A stretch of DNA of 64,000 bases, taken from contig JAFWCB010000008.1 of the NCBI GenBank assembly GCA_017537025.1, positions 124,001 to 188,000 on the forward strand. Reading direction: 5' to 3'. The first letter of the stretch is position 1. Each line of letters starts with the position of its first letter. The notes under the pieces were generated by a model. It was not told where the DNA came from, did not search any database, and saw only the letters and a list, made by a program, of their open reading frames with translations. This document shows positions 8,899-16,499 of the stretch, in pieces. The position numbers and the translations under genes were made by a program. This DNA comes from Sediminibacterium sp. (GTDB lineage: Bacteria > Bacteroidota > Bacteroidia > Chitinophagales > Chitinophagaceae).

Positions 8899-9366
8899 AA
8901 TCCTTAACCTTGTGAGCTTCAAGAGGTAGGCCTACGCTCAATCCTTTCTTTTATTTTAACAAAATATCAGCGTATCTCTATTCAAATTGTATCTAAGATT
9001 GCCTAATTTTCGTGTGCTCAGGAATACTATATTTTTCTTGCAACATTAATATACTAAACTTCCGATTTTGGCGTACCTCACTCTAGTCTAATTTCTCTGG
9101 CTTAGCTTCAATCTAACAAAATCGTTCTCGGATGAATTGATTAGCAATGAGGTAAATAGTATGTTTTCATATGTTGAAAATATAAATCTCCATATTTTCA
9201 CTAGAGCAGTTTAATGAAAATATAAATTTTTTTAACTAAGGAGAACCAAATAAAAAAATAAAAATTGTAAATACTAAATTCTATGCTGCCTGAAGTATTC
9301 TCCATGAAAATAAATTGCTCGCCTTCAGTCTGATTGCATGCATAGCCGGTTCTATCCAATCATTAT
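8899..9366 (+). other. Gene-poor spacer, no recognisable gene
   Basis: About 470 nt of AT-rich sequence with stops in all frames. The minus strand near 9290-9370 reads a short open stretch (IEPAMHAIRLK, SNLFSWRILQ) ending at a stop, possibly the worn end of an unrelated gene or transposase, but it cannot be assigned. No terminal inverted repeats were seen. It lies exactly where a copied HlyD tail begins. Confidence 0.5.
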
Positions 9367-9427
9367 TCAAAATGCCTCTCTAATTGATAGGTTACTGTAT
9401 CAATGGCGAGGGTTGTGGAGGAGGTAA
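9367..9427 (+). pseudogene. HlyD 3'-end remnant (short copy)
   Basis: This 61-nt stretch encodes SLIDRLLYQWRGLWRR and a stop, the exact C-terminus of the HlyD at 5257-6594. The match continues past the stop through promoter and leader up to the peptide ATG (9367-9629 against 6534-6796) with only a few differences. The upstream part of hlyD is missing, so this is a duplication scar and not a gene. Confidence 0.85.
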
Positions 9428-9465
9428 TTATTTTCAAAAAAAGGGGCTTTTGTACCCACCTGAAA

Positions 9466-9497
9466 TTTTGTACTGCTAATAATGCTAAATAAATTTA
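9466..9497 (+). promoter_or_regulatory. Promoter of peptide-3 leader
   Basis: TTTTG (9466-9470), 19 nt, then TAAATTTA (9490-9497). Same sequence and spacing as at copy 2, within the duplicated block. Confidence 0.65.
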
Positions 9498-9514
9498 TGT
9501 AATTCTTTTGCCTA

Positions 9515-9601
9515 GAATCCAAGAGAATAGCTTAACGGTTCTACACTTATCCAAAATAAGTGGTTGAGCGGCCAATCATCTGCTGATGCTTAAAGCTGCA
9601 G
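9515..9601 (+). promoter_or_regulatory. Structured 5' leader RNA, copy 3 (pseudoknot)
   Basis: P1 is GAATC (9515-9519) with GGTTC (9537-9541). P2 is GCTTAAC (9530-9536) with GTTGAGC (9563-9569; seven pairs including one G-U). P3 is CACTTAT (9544-9550) with ATAAGTG (9556-9562). Nearly identical to copy 2; the single change in P2 (G to C) restores the outer pair. Confidence 0.75.
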
Positions 9602-9629
9602 GACTTTAATTAACTTTAATTTTAACAAG

Positions 9630-9863
9630 ATGAAAAATTTAAATTTAGGGAGAGTTCTTTCAAAACTTGAACAACGAGTTGTTGCTGGCGGGTGTTCCGC
9701 CCCTCATTGCGATCAACTTTACTCAACCGGCCTAGGGGAGTGTAGAACTACCCCTGAGCATTTCTTAGAAACAGGAATAATGTTTAAAGAGGGTTGTATA
9801 GAAAGAGTAAACGCAAATTATTTTAATTGTTGGGATGATTACTGTAACGCTCAATCTTCTTAG
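9630..9863 (+). CDS. Cys-rich secreted peptide precursor 3 (GG leader)
   Basis: 77 aa. The leader ends in QRVVAGG at residues 15-21 and keeps the LG...LSK pattern of the other precursors. The 56-residue core starts directly with Cys and has 6 cysteines, ending CWDDYC then NAQSS; the CW[DE]D...C ending is shared with peptide 4 (CWEDC). The core is otherwise unrelated to peptides 1 and 2, so leaders are conserved while cores have diversified. It follows leader copy 3 and lies 14 nt before the plug-like gene at 9878 with no terminator between them, so these two are probably co-transcribed. Confidence 0.78.
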   Translation: MKNLNLGRVLSKLEQRVVAGGCSAPHCDQLYSTGLGECRTTPEHFLETGIMFKEGCIERVNANYFNCWDDYCNAQSS

Positions 9864-9877
9864 ATAAATTTAGTTAT

Positions 9878-11098
9878 ATGCGAGTGTGTATTATCATACT
9901 TCCTTTTTTTTTAATACTTCAACATAACTTTTGTTTTGCACAGCTGAAAGAAAAGAATGTTTTGATAGTTTTAAAAGATAATAAACTTACGGCAGGTCAA
10001 TCAGTATCATTAGTATTAAACCCGGGCAGCAAATTAGCTGTCCCGGTTTTCTTGCAAATAGCTATTATTGATCAGTCTTTCTCGATAGTACACCAACAAA
10101 GAATTCTTTTTAATAAGGCAATAGAATATCGATGGGATTTACCAGCCGAATTAAAGAAAGGATTATATATCGCTACAGTGTCAGTAGAAAATGAAAATGG
10201 TACCGAAACAATTGGTATCCCTTTTTCTTACCTATATACCGAGATCCAAATACCCAAGACTAATGTAATGCTTCTTGTTCAGTTAGATTCCATTTTTTAT
10301 GGCTTTAATCTTAAGTTTAAAACCAATATAGCTTCAGGTAAACCTGTTTACTATTCATTGGCAACACAAGATTCAGTAAAAGGAAATGGCATTGTAAAGG
10401 TAGATAGTCTAGGTCTCATCGAAGTAGGGGGTAATAATTTTTATGAAAATGGAGAAATTGTATTTTCTCTGCTTGATACATGTAATAAATGTATTATTGA
10501 GCCCTTCCAAATAACTAACAGCAAATCGAATATTGATTATTTAACGTCTATTTTTAAACAGGTAGATAATAATCTAAATTTTAATGATAAAAATATTAGT
10601 ATAACAGAGAATATAAGTAATCTGCCAAATGTAGTTGTTCAAACAAGGGTTAAAACTCGTAAAGAATTGTATGAAGCTAAATACGTGAATAATTTTATGC
10701 TAAAGAGCCCAATGAGTAGAGAGGTGATTGTAGATGATGATCCTCTTGCTGTAAATTATAATAATAATTTAGCAATGTATTTGGTAAAAGTATTTCCTGG
10801 TTTATATATTAAAAATGGAGGATTATATTACAGATTAGGGAGTGTTGCATATATAGTAGATGAGGTGCTAGATAAGCCAGCACCAGATTACTTGTCTGAC
10901 ATCGCCTATATCAAATTTTTGCCTGAGCCACCAAGAGGTTTGAATACAGGGGCGGGATTCTTTAATAAAGCAAATAGAGCTATTGCAGGAACCACCGCAA
11001 CTATAGTGATTTATACTAAAAAAAATTATGAGGAATCTTTTATACCTAAGAAGACAATAAGCTTACAAGTGCAAGGGACAATCGACGCAACTAAGTAA
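9878..11098 (+). CDS. Secreted protein with barrel-less TonB-plug-like C-terminus (B)
   Basis: 406 aa with signal peptide (about 1-22). It is a shorter relative of the 611-aa protein at 7063: the beta-rich N-terminal region is reduced, while the C-terminal module is kept (ELYEAKYVNNFML against ELEEKYVNNKML in the first protein, then a plug-like stretch ending IVIYTKKN). No barrel follows. It begins 14 nt after the peptide-3 stop, the tightest peptide-plug pairing in the locus. Function unknown; see the entry at 7063 for the possible roles. Confidence 0.7.
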   Translation: MRVCIIILPFFLILQHNFCFAQLKEKNVLIVLKDNKLTAGQSVSLVLNPGSKLAVPVFLQIAIIDQSFSIVHQQRILFNKAIEYRWDLPAELKKGLYIATVSVENENGTETIGIPFSYLYTEIQIPKTNVMLLVQLDSIFYGFNLKFKTNIASGKPVYYSLATQDSVKGNGIVKVDSLGLIEVGGNNFYENGEIVFSLLDTCNKCIIEPFQITNSKSNIDYLTSIFKQVDNNLNFNDKNISITENISNLPNVVVQTRVKTRKELYEAKYVNNFMLKSPMSREVIVDDDPLAVNYNNNLAMYLVKVFPGLYIKNGGLYYRLGSVAYIVDEVLDKPAPDYLSDIAYIKFLPEPPRGLNTGAGFFNKANRAIAGTTATIVIYTKKNYEESFIPKKTISLQVQGTIDATK

Positions 11099-11128
11099 AT
11101 ATTAATATTAACATACTAATATGTACCA

Positions 11129-11507
11129 AGAAATTTTTTATATCCTTTATTTCCTCTCCTTCCCGCCAAACGTAAAACCTAAACTTAATATCATTTCATA
11201 ACAACCAAAAGCTTGATGGGCCTTCCCTTCATATACTTTTAAACCGGAATAACGGGCATAATCTACCTTATTAGAAAATTCAAGAAAAACAGTTCGGAAG
11301 AAAGTGGCTTTCACTGCACCCTCTGCACCTATATTCCAACCGCCAAATTGGAAACCATCCTTATTAGCCTGACCAAAAAACTATTTTCTACATGCGGTAT
11401 AACCGGACCAATACCGGCTTTGGCTAATACATCGAGCTTCACTTTTTTATTTTTTGATTCTGCCCAATTCCACCTCTTTACAATATTGAACAATAAAAAA
11501 TTAGCGC
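11129..11507 (-). pseudogene. Truncated copy of the beta-barrel-like gene at 16500
   Basis: This segment matches the 3' half of the minus-strand gene at 16500-17294 (16480-16866) with only scattered differences, covering its C-terminal ~120 codons. A 1-nt loss in an A-run near 11380 breaks the frame. The copy stops abruptly at 11504-11512, where HlyD sequence begins. It has no 5' half and is a pseudogene. Confidence 0.85.
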
Positions 11508-12145
11508 CATTAGATTTAAATAAAGATAAATCGGTAGTAATTAGTAAACAGCAGCAGTTAGTACAAGCCGATGCAAGCACCCTTAATCAAGATGCAAGCC
11601 TTATTGCAAAATCAAAAGAATTAGTTGAAATAGACAAGAATAGAAAAGATATTATTCAAAATTTTAAAACAGCATTGTTCAATGCCAAAACGGCTTTAGC
11701 AGATTGGAAAATAAGATATATTATAATGGCTCCTGAAACAGGTAGAGTACAATTCTCTTCATACTTTCAAGAAAATAGCTGGATAAAACAGGGGCAGGAA
11801 TTATTTTATATTGTACCTGAACAACAGATACTATTTGCAGAAGTAATGGCGCCACAACAAAATTTTGGCAAAATAAAACAAGGGCAAGCAGTAAATATTG
11901 CCCTGAATGGCTTCCCTCGAAATGAGTTTGGAGTATTAAAAGGAACAATAAATTATATACCAACTGTTCCATATAAAGATAGTGCTTTCTTGTTGAAAGT
12001 ACAATTATCAAAGGGGCTTACTACTTCTTACAATAAGCAATTACCCTTTACTAATAACTTAAGTGGCGTTGCTGAAATCATTACCCAAGATGCCTCCCTT
12101 ATAGATCGTTTACTATACCAATGGAGAGGATTATGGACAAGGTAG
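11504..12145 (+). pseudogene. HlyD C-terminal fragment
   Basis: This codes for ~213 residues matching HlyD residues ~233-445, from APLDLNKDKS to the final QWRGLW. Many nucleotide differences are synonymous, so the two copies diverged while still under selection. The membrane helix and first half of the adaptor are absent. The open frame upstream (from 11348) is antisense of the truncated barrel copy, so the 265-codon ORF is a chance chimera. It is most likely non-functional as an adaptor, although expression as a fragment cannot be excluded. Confidence 0.85.
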
Positions 12146-12184
12146 GAATTTTCCAAAAAAGAGACTTTTGTACCCCCCAGTTGA

Positions 12185-12216
12185 TTTTGTGAATTAAATA
12201 GAGTAAGGTAATTTTA
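12185..12216 (+). promoter_or_regulatory. Promoter of leader copy 4
   Basis: TTTTG (12185-12189), 19 nt, then TAATTTTA (12209-12216). The spacer sequence differs from copies 2 and 3 but spacing and boxes are kept, which supports real promoter function. Confidence 0.65.
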
Positions 12217-12234
12217 TAAAGTTCCTTTTGCATC

Positions 12235-12318
12235 GAACCCAAAAGAATAGCTTAACGGTTCTACATTTTTTTAAAAAGTGGTTAAGCGACCAATAATCTG
12301 CTGATGCTTAAAGCTGCA
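12235..12318 (+). promoter_or_regulatory. Structured 5' leader RNA, copy 4 (pseudoknot)
   Basis: P1 is GAACC (12235-12239) with GGTTC (12257-12261). P2 is GCTTAAC (12250-12256) with GTTAAGC (12281-12287), now fully Watson-Crick. P3 is CATTTTT (12264-12270) with AAAAGTG (12274-12280): both strands differ from copies 2-3, yet pairing is kept. Unlike the others it lies ~250 nt before its peptide; a 26-codon hydrophobic ORF comes first. Confidence 0.75.
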
Positions 12319-12358
12319 TTAATTTAATGAATTTTCATTTTAGCAAAACGAAAGATAA

Positions 12359-12439
12359 ATGATTTTACGTATTAAAATATTAGTAATTACATTATTGATT
12401 CTAATATTATTCATAAATAAATCCCCACCTCTTTTTTAG
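12359..12439 (+). CDS. Possible 26-aa hydrophobic peptide
   Basis: This short ORF starts 41 nt after leader copy 4, roughly where the other copies have their peptide ATG. It encodes a strongly hydrophobic peptide (MILRIKILVITLLILILF, then a polar tail), long enough to span a membrane. There is no homologue in the other three units and the AT-rich sequence makes chance hydrophobic ORFs likely. Listed as tentative only. Confidence 0.25.
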   Translation: MILRIKILVITLLILILFINKSPPLF

Positions 12440-12568
12440 CATTATAGATATCAGAATATTTGGTTCTTATATGTAATAGACATATCATTAAGATGACTGC
12501 AGTCTATATTGTTTTTAGATAAAAAAGTTTTAGAAAAAATTATATAAAATTTCATAAAAAGAAAAATC

Positions 12569-12733
12569 ATGGAAAAAATTAATGAATTAGGTACTCCCTT
12601 GAGTAAAGATCAAGCGAAGAAAATAGTTGGCGGTGTTACCTGTGTTAATGTTAATTGCACTTATGTAGTACTTCCGCCTGGGGTATGTACCGTAGGAAGC
12701 AGTGAAGCAAGATGCTGCTGGGAGGATTGCTGA
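12569..12733 (+). CDS. Cys-rich secreted peptide precursor 4 (GG leader)
   Basis: 54 aa. The leader (MEKINELGTPLSKDQAKK, then IVGG) matches the LG...LSK...GG pattern of the other three precursors. The 32-residue core has 6 cysteines and ends CCWEDC, close to the CWDDYC ending of peptide 3. It is the shortest and cleanest member. A hairpin terminator follows at 12755, then the plug-like gene at 12831. The distance to leader copy 4 is unusual, so it may be translated from the same message or from a closer promoter that I cannot identify. Confidence 0.75.
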   Translation: MEKINELGTPLSKDQAKKIVGGVTCVNVNCTYVVLPPGVCTVGSSEARCCWEDC

Positions 12734-12754
12734 AATATAAAAACTTAAATCGTT

Positions 12755-12789
12755 AATATTGCCAAATTAATAAATAATTTGGCAATATT
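12755..12789 (+). terminator. Hairpin after peptide 4
   Basis: A 15-nt arm (12755-12769), 5-nt loop and complementary arm (12775-12789). The T-run after it is short, so it could be a weak terminator allowing read-through into the gene at 12831, or an mRNA 3' stabiliser. Confidence 0.6.
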
Positions 12790-12830
12790 TTACTAATTAC
12801 ATCTTATATCGTTGCCAATTAAAAACCTGT

Positions 12831-15251
12831 ATGTATTTTTTGAAGTCGATATCAATTTTTCTTCTACTAGCACAATTCAATTTATTGGTAAACGCTCAAA
12901 CCATTGATTCTGCCATTTCAAAATTCAAAAATGCACTTCCTTTCGAAAAAGCCTATGTACATTTTGATAACACAAATTATAGTGCCGGTCAAACTATATG
13001 GTATAAAGCCTATTTACTATCAGGGTTTTTGCCATCTAACATCTCAAAAAATTTCTATATAGATTGGTATAACGATAAGGGGAAATTAATAAAATCAACT
13101 ATTACTCCCATAATTACTAGTTCTTCAGTGGGCAGTTTTACATTACCTGCTAACTATGAAGGCAAGTTTATTAATGCAGTTTGTTATACAAAATGGATGC
13201 GTAATTTCGATTCATCATATTTTTTTAATAAAATATTTCCAGTTGTTTCACCAACAATCTCTGCAGAAAAAGAAACGGGTGGCATAACAGATACCAATAT
13301 TCAGTTTTTAGCTGAGTCTGGAATAATCTTAACTAACAAAAAAAATATAATAGCATTCAAAGCTGTAAATAATTTAGGGCTTCCGGCAGAAATTAGAGGG
13401 ATTATAAGAAATAATATTGGAGATTCAATTACCTCTTTTGCATCTATACATGATGGTATGGGCAAGTTTCAACTATTAGCTGAAATAGGTAAAACTTATA
13501 TTGCAGAATGGAAAGATAGTTTCGGAAATATACATAAAACCAAACTCCCTCCTTCGCAAGAAATTGGTGTTAACCTAATTATAGAACCCAATAAAACCAA
13601 CAGAAAGTTTTATATACAAAGAACAGCAGAGGCCACAGCAGAAATGAATAATCTAATATTAGTAGGTACAATGAATGGTACTGTTCTTATAAGAGCTAAT
13701 ATAAATTTACAAGACAAAGAATCGATCACTAGTAGCATACCTATTAATAGATTTCTTACAGGGTTGCTTCAGCTTACTGTTTTAAATGCCAATGGAAAAC
13801 CATTATGCGAAAGAGTAATTTTTGTAAAAAATGAGGATTATTCTTTTGATGCCACTATTCTGGCAGATACAATACGTACAAATAACCGTGCGAAAAATAT
13901 TTTTACCATTAGATTAAACGATACAATCAATGCAAATATGTCGATTTCCGTTACAGATGCTAGTTCAAATCATCCTCCCGGTAATACAATTTTATCGCAA
14001 TTACTATTAAAAGGAGAGTTAAAAGGTAATATTTTTAACCCAAGCTATTATTTCAGTGGAAAATCAGATACTATAGATAATTATTTAGATTTAGTGATGC
14101 TCACAAACGGGTGGAGAAAGTATAACTGGGATCAAATTTATACAGCCCCATCAAGAATTTCAAAATATGAAAAAGATACCAGTTATCTAACTATTAAGGG
14201 TAGTATAAAAGATTATTATGCTGAGAAAAATAAAAAAACAGCTTCAATAAATTTATTCTTACTTAGCCACGATTCAAGTTCTAGTATGTTAGTATTGCCA
14301 ATTGGAGAAGATGGCAGTTTTTCAAGAAGTAATATGCTAATTTATGATTCCACAAAAATATTTTATAGTACAAAAGGGTTAAAAAATACCCGTGCAGAAG
14401 ATATTACAATTACAAGTGATCTATATAAAACAAATGGTGATGATCTACAGCAAATGATAAACTTCGAAACTGATACAACAGGGTTTATTAATAAGCAGAA
14501 TATTGCAAAACAGCAGCATATAGTAGACAGTATACTGTTAACAACTAATTTAAGAGAGGTTACAGTATTTACTAAAGAGTTGAGTAGGACAAAATTGCTA
14601 GATCAAAAATATACAACTGGCATATTTAGCGGAGCTGCAGATGCTGCCTTTGATATGAGTATTATGCAAAACAAAAGCAATACACAATCAATATTTGATT
14701 TTTTAACCGGGAAAGTTCCAGATTTATCAGTAAGAATTCTTGACGGTGGTACGGGTAAAATTACTTTTAGAGGAGCTGATGTTAATTTTTATCTTAATGA
14801 AAATAGGATACTTGTTTCTGATTTGAATGATATAGAGATAAATAGCATAGCTTATATCAAAGTCTTCAATCCGCCCTTTATGGGTGGGTTCAATAGCAGC
14901 GGAAGCACTGCTGCAAGTGGAGGTGCTATTGTAATTTATACAAAAAAAGGAGCCGACATAGTTGATAACCAGAACATTCTAAAAAATAGTGGACTGGCAT
15001 TTAAAACAATAACAGGATATGCACCTGTCAAAGAATTTTATGAACCAAATTATGCAGAAGCAACACTGGCAAATGGTACTGCTGATTTACGAACTACCTT
15101 ATTATGGCGACCATGGATCAATTTAGATAAAAGCAACCAATCAATAAAGCTCTCCTTTTATAATAACGACATTACTCGCTCATTTCGATTTGTACTTGAA
15201 GGAATGGATAGCAAAGGAAGATTAATTCATATCAATAAAGTATTCAAATAA
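12831..15251 (+). CDS. Secreted MG2-like protein with barrel-less TonB-plug C-terminus (C)
   Basis: 806 aa with signal peptide (to about residue 22, VNAQ). The region after it (EKAYVHFDNTNYSAGQTIWY) is the MG2/carboxypeptidase-like opening of a large Bacteroidota family of ~800-900-aa secreted proteins that carry a plug domain but no receptor barrel. The plug-like module (about 600-710) contains FRGADVNFYLN and ends GGAIVIYTKKG; a ~95-residue beta-rich tail follows. It is the full-length relative of the proteins at 7063 and 9878. It probably resides in the periplasm or outer membrane; function is not established for the family. Followed after 8 nt by the gene at 15260. Confidence 0.75.
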   Translation: MYFLKSISIFLLLAQFNLLVNAQTIDSAISKFKNALPFEKAYVHFDNTNYSAGQTIWYKAYLLSGFLPSNISKNFYIDWYNDKGKLIKSTITPIITSSSVGSFTLPANYEGKFINAVCYTKWMRNFDSSYFFNKIFPVVSPTISAEKETGGITDTNIQFLAESGIILTNKKNIIAFKAVNNLGLPAEIRGIIRNNIGDSITSFASIHDGMGKFQLLAEIGKTYIAEWKDSFGNIHKTKLPPSQEIGVNLIIEPNKTNRKFYIQRTAEATAEMNNLILVGTMNGTVLIRANINLQDKESITSSIPINRFLTGLLQLTVLNANGKPLCERVIFVKNEDYSFDATILADTIRTNNRAKNIFTIRLNDTINANMSISVTDASSNHPPGNTILSQLLLKGELKGNIFNPSYYFSGKSDTIDNYLDLVMLTNGWRKYNWDQIYTAPSRISKYEKDTSYLTIKGSIKDYYAEKNKKTASINLFLLSHDSSSSMLVLPIGEDGSFSRSNMLIYDSTKIFYSTKGLKNTRAEDITITSDLYKTNGDDLQQMINFETDTTGFINKQNIAKQQHIVDSILLTTNLREVTVFTKELSRTKLLDQKYTTGIFSGAADAAFDMSIMQNKSNTQSIFDFLTGKVPDLSVRILDGGTGKITFRGADVNFYLNENRILVSDLNDIEINSIAYIKVFNPPFMGGFNSSGSTAASGGAIVIYTKKGADIVDNQNILKNSGLAFKTITGYAPVKEFYEPNYAEATLANGTADLRTTLLWRPWINLDKSNQSIKLSFYNNDITRSFRFVLEGMDSKGRLIHINKVFK

Positions 15252-15259
15252 TCTTTAGC

Positions 15260-16447
15260 ATGAAATACATTCTACTTCTGTGTTTTATATTAATAAATGG
15301 GTTATTGGTTGCCCAGTATAAAATTTCCGGGAAAATTCTAGACAAAAAAACGAAGCAACCCGTTGAGGGGGTTAGTGTTTTCTTAAGTAAAACAACAATC
15401 GGCACGGTTACTAATAATAAAGGTGAGTTTCAATTAGAGGGTATTAAACCGGGAAAATATGAGCTTATAGCAAAATCTCTAAATTACGAGGAGTTTGTTC
15501 AGTTTATACAAACAGCTGAAGAAAACCAATTACTTGTTATAACGCTTAACCCTACTACCAATATGCTAAAAGATGTAATTGTTCAACAATACGATGAAAA
15601 TGGATGGGAAAAATGGGGAGCTATTTTTACCAGCTATTTTATTGGATCACCAGATTTATCAAAAAAATGCATATTTAAAAACCCAGAAGCTGTTAAATTT
15701 CGATATAATAGTAAAACAAATAAACTCATTGCTTTTAGTAACGAAAATTTAATTTTTAATAATTTAACCCTTGGGTATAAAATTACCTATATATTAGAGA
15801 AATTTGAAATTGACTTTACTGAAAATACTTTTTCTTTTAATGGATATCCATTGTTTCAAGAGTTAAAACCTAAAAATGAAAAGCAGGCTAGTCAATGGTA
15901 TCTGATGAGATCCAATACATATAAAGGGTCTTTACATCATTTTATTAATAGCTTATATAAAGATAATTTAGTAAGAGATAGTTTTGAAATAAGAGCTATT
16001 CAGATAATTGATGATGAAGAAAAAACTAGGGTAAAAAAAATACTAAAGAACTTACATGGAGAAGTGATAACAACCGACTCCAATAATTATTACCAAAAAG
16101 TTAGAGGTTTAGGACCAAACGAGTACAAAGTAGTGTTGGATAAGCTCATACCCTGCAACAGTATAGTTCAATTCAGTTTAAATGACTCCAATTCAAAAAC
16201 ATTATATTTTACAAACTATTTAGAAATTACTTTTTTAAAAAAGCGAATCCCCAAAGAATATGCTAAAATATTGCCAGTTTATAGAAGCAATGAGTTTATT
16301 AAAAATGAAATTAGTTTAAGATCAAATACGCCTATTAAGCTTTATCCTAATAGCAATTATTATGACGGATATAATTTATTAATTGAGGGATTTTGGGCCT
16401 GGTCGGAAAAACTGGCAACAATGTTGCCAAGTAACTATAATCTTTAG
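15260..16447 (+). CDS. Secreted carboxypeptidase-regulatory-like domain protein
   Basis: 395 aa, 8 nt after the 806-aa plug-like gene, so co-transcribed. Signal peptide (about 1-18, LLVAQ), then a CarboxypepD_reg-like beta-sandwich (20-105) with KISGKILDKKTKQPVEGVSV and TVTNNKGEFQLEGIKPGKYE, the domain usually found at the N-terminus of SusC-type receptors. The rest (110-395) is unrecognised, with mixed alpha/beta composition; Bacteroidota proteins of this shape are usually hypothetical and surface associated. The pairing with the plug-like gene suggests a two-protein envelope complex (inference). Confidence 0.65.
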   Translation: MKYILLLCFILINGLLVAQYKISGKILDKKTKQPVEGVSVFLSKTTIGTVTNNKGEFQLEGIKPGKYELIAKSLNYEEFVQFIQTAEENQLLVITLNPTTNMLKDVIVQQYDENGWEKWGAIFTSYFIGSPDLSKKCIFKNPEAVKFRYNSKTNKLIAFSNENLIFNNLTLGYKITYILEKFEIDFTENTFSFNGYPLFQELKPKNEKQASQWYLMRSNTYKGSLHHFINSLYKDNLVRDSFEIRAIQIIDDEEKTRVKKILKNLHGEVITTDSNNYYQKVRGLGPNEYKVVLDKLIPCNSIVQFSLNDSNSKTLYFTNYLEITFLKKRIPKEYAKILPVYRSNEFIKNEISLRSNTPIKLYPNSNYYDGYNLLIEGFWAWSEKLATMLPSNYNL

Positions 16448-16499
16448 GGGTTTATTCAACACACAAAAATCCAAATATCCCCTAAGGAATTTATATCCT

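Noticed and set aside
8899-9366. Insertion sequence in the gap after the 611-aa protein
   Set aside because: No transposase frame, terminal inverted repeats or target duplication could be found.
11348-12145. 265-codon ORF as a complete second HlyD gene
   Set aside because: Its first ~50 codons are antisense of the truncated barrel gene; only the HlyD tail is real and the membrane helix is missing.
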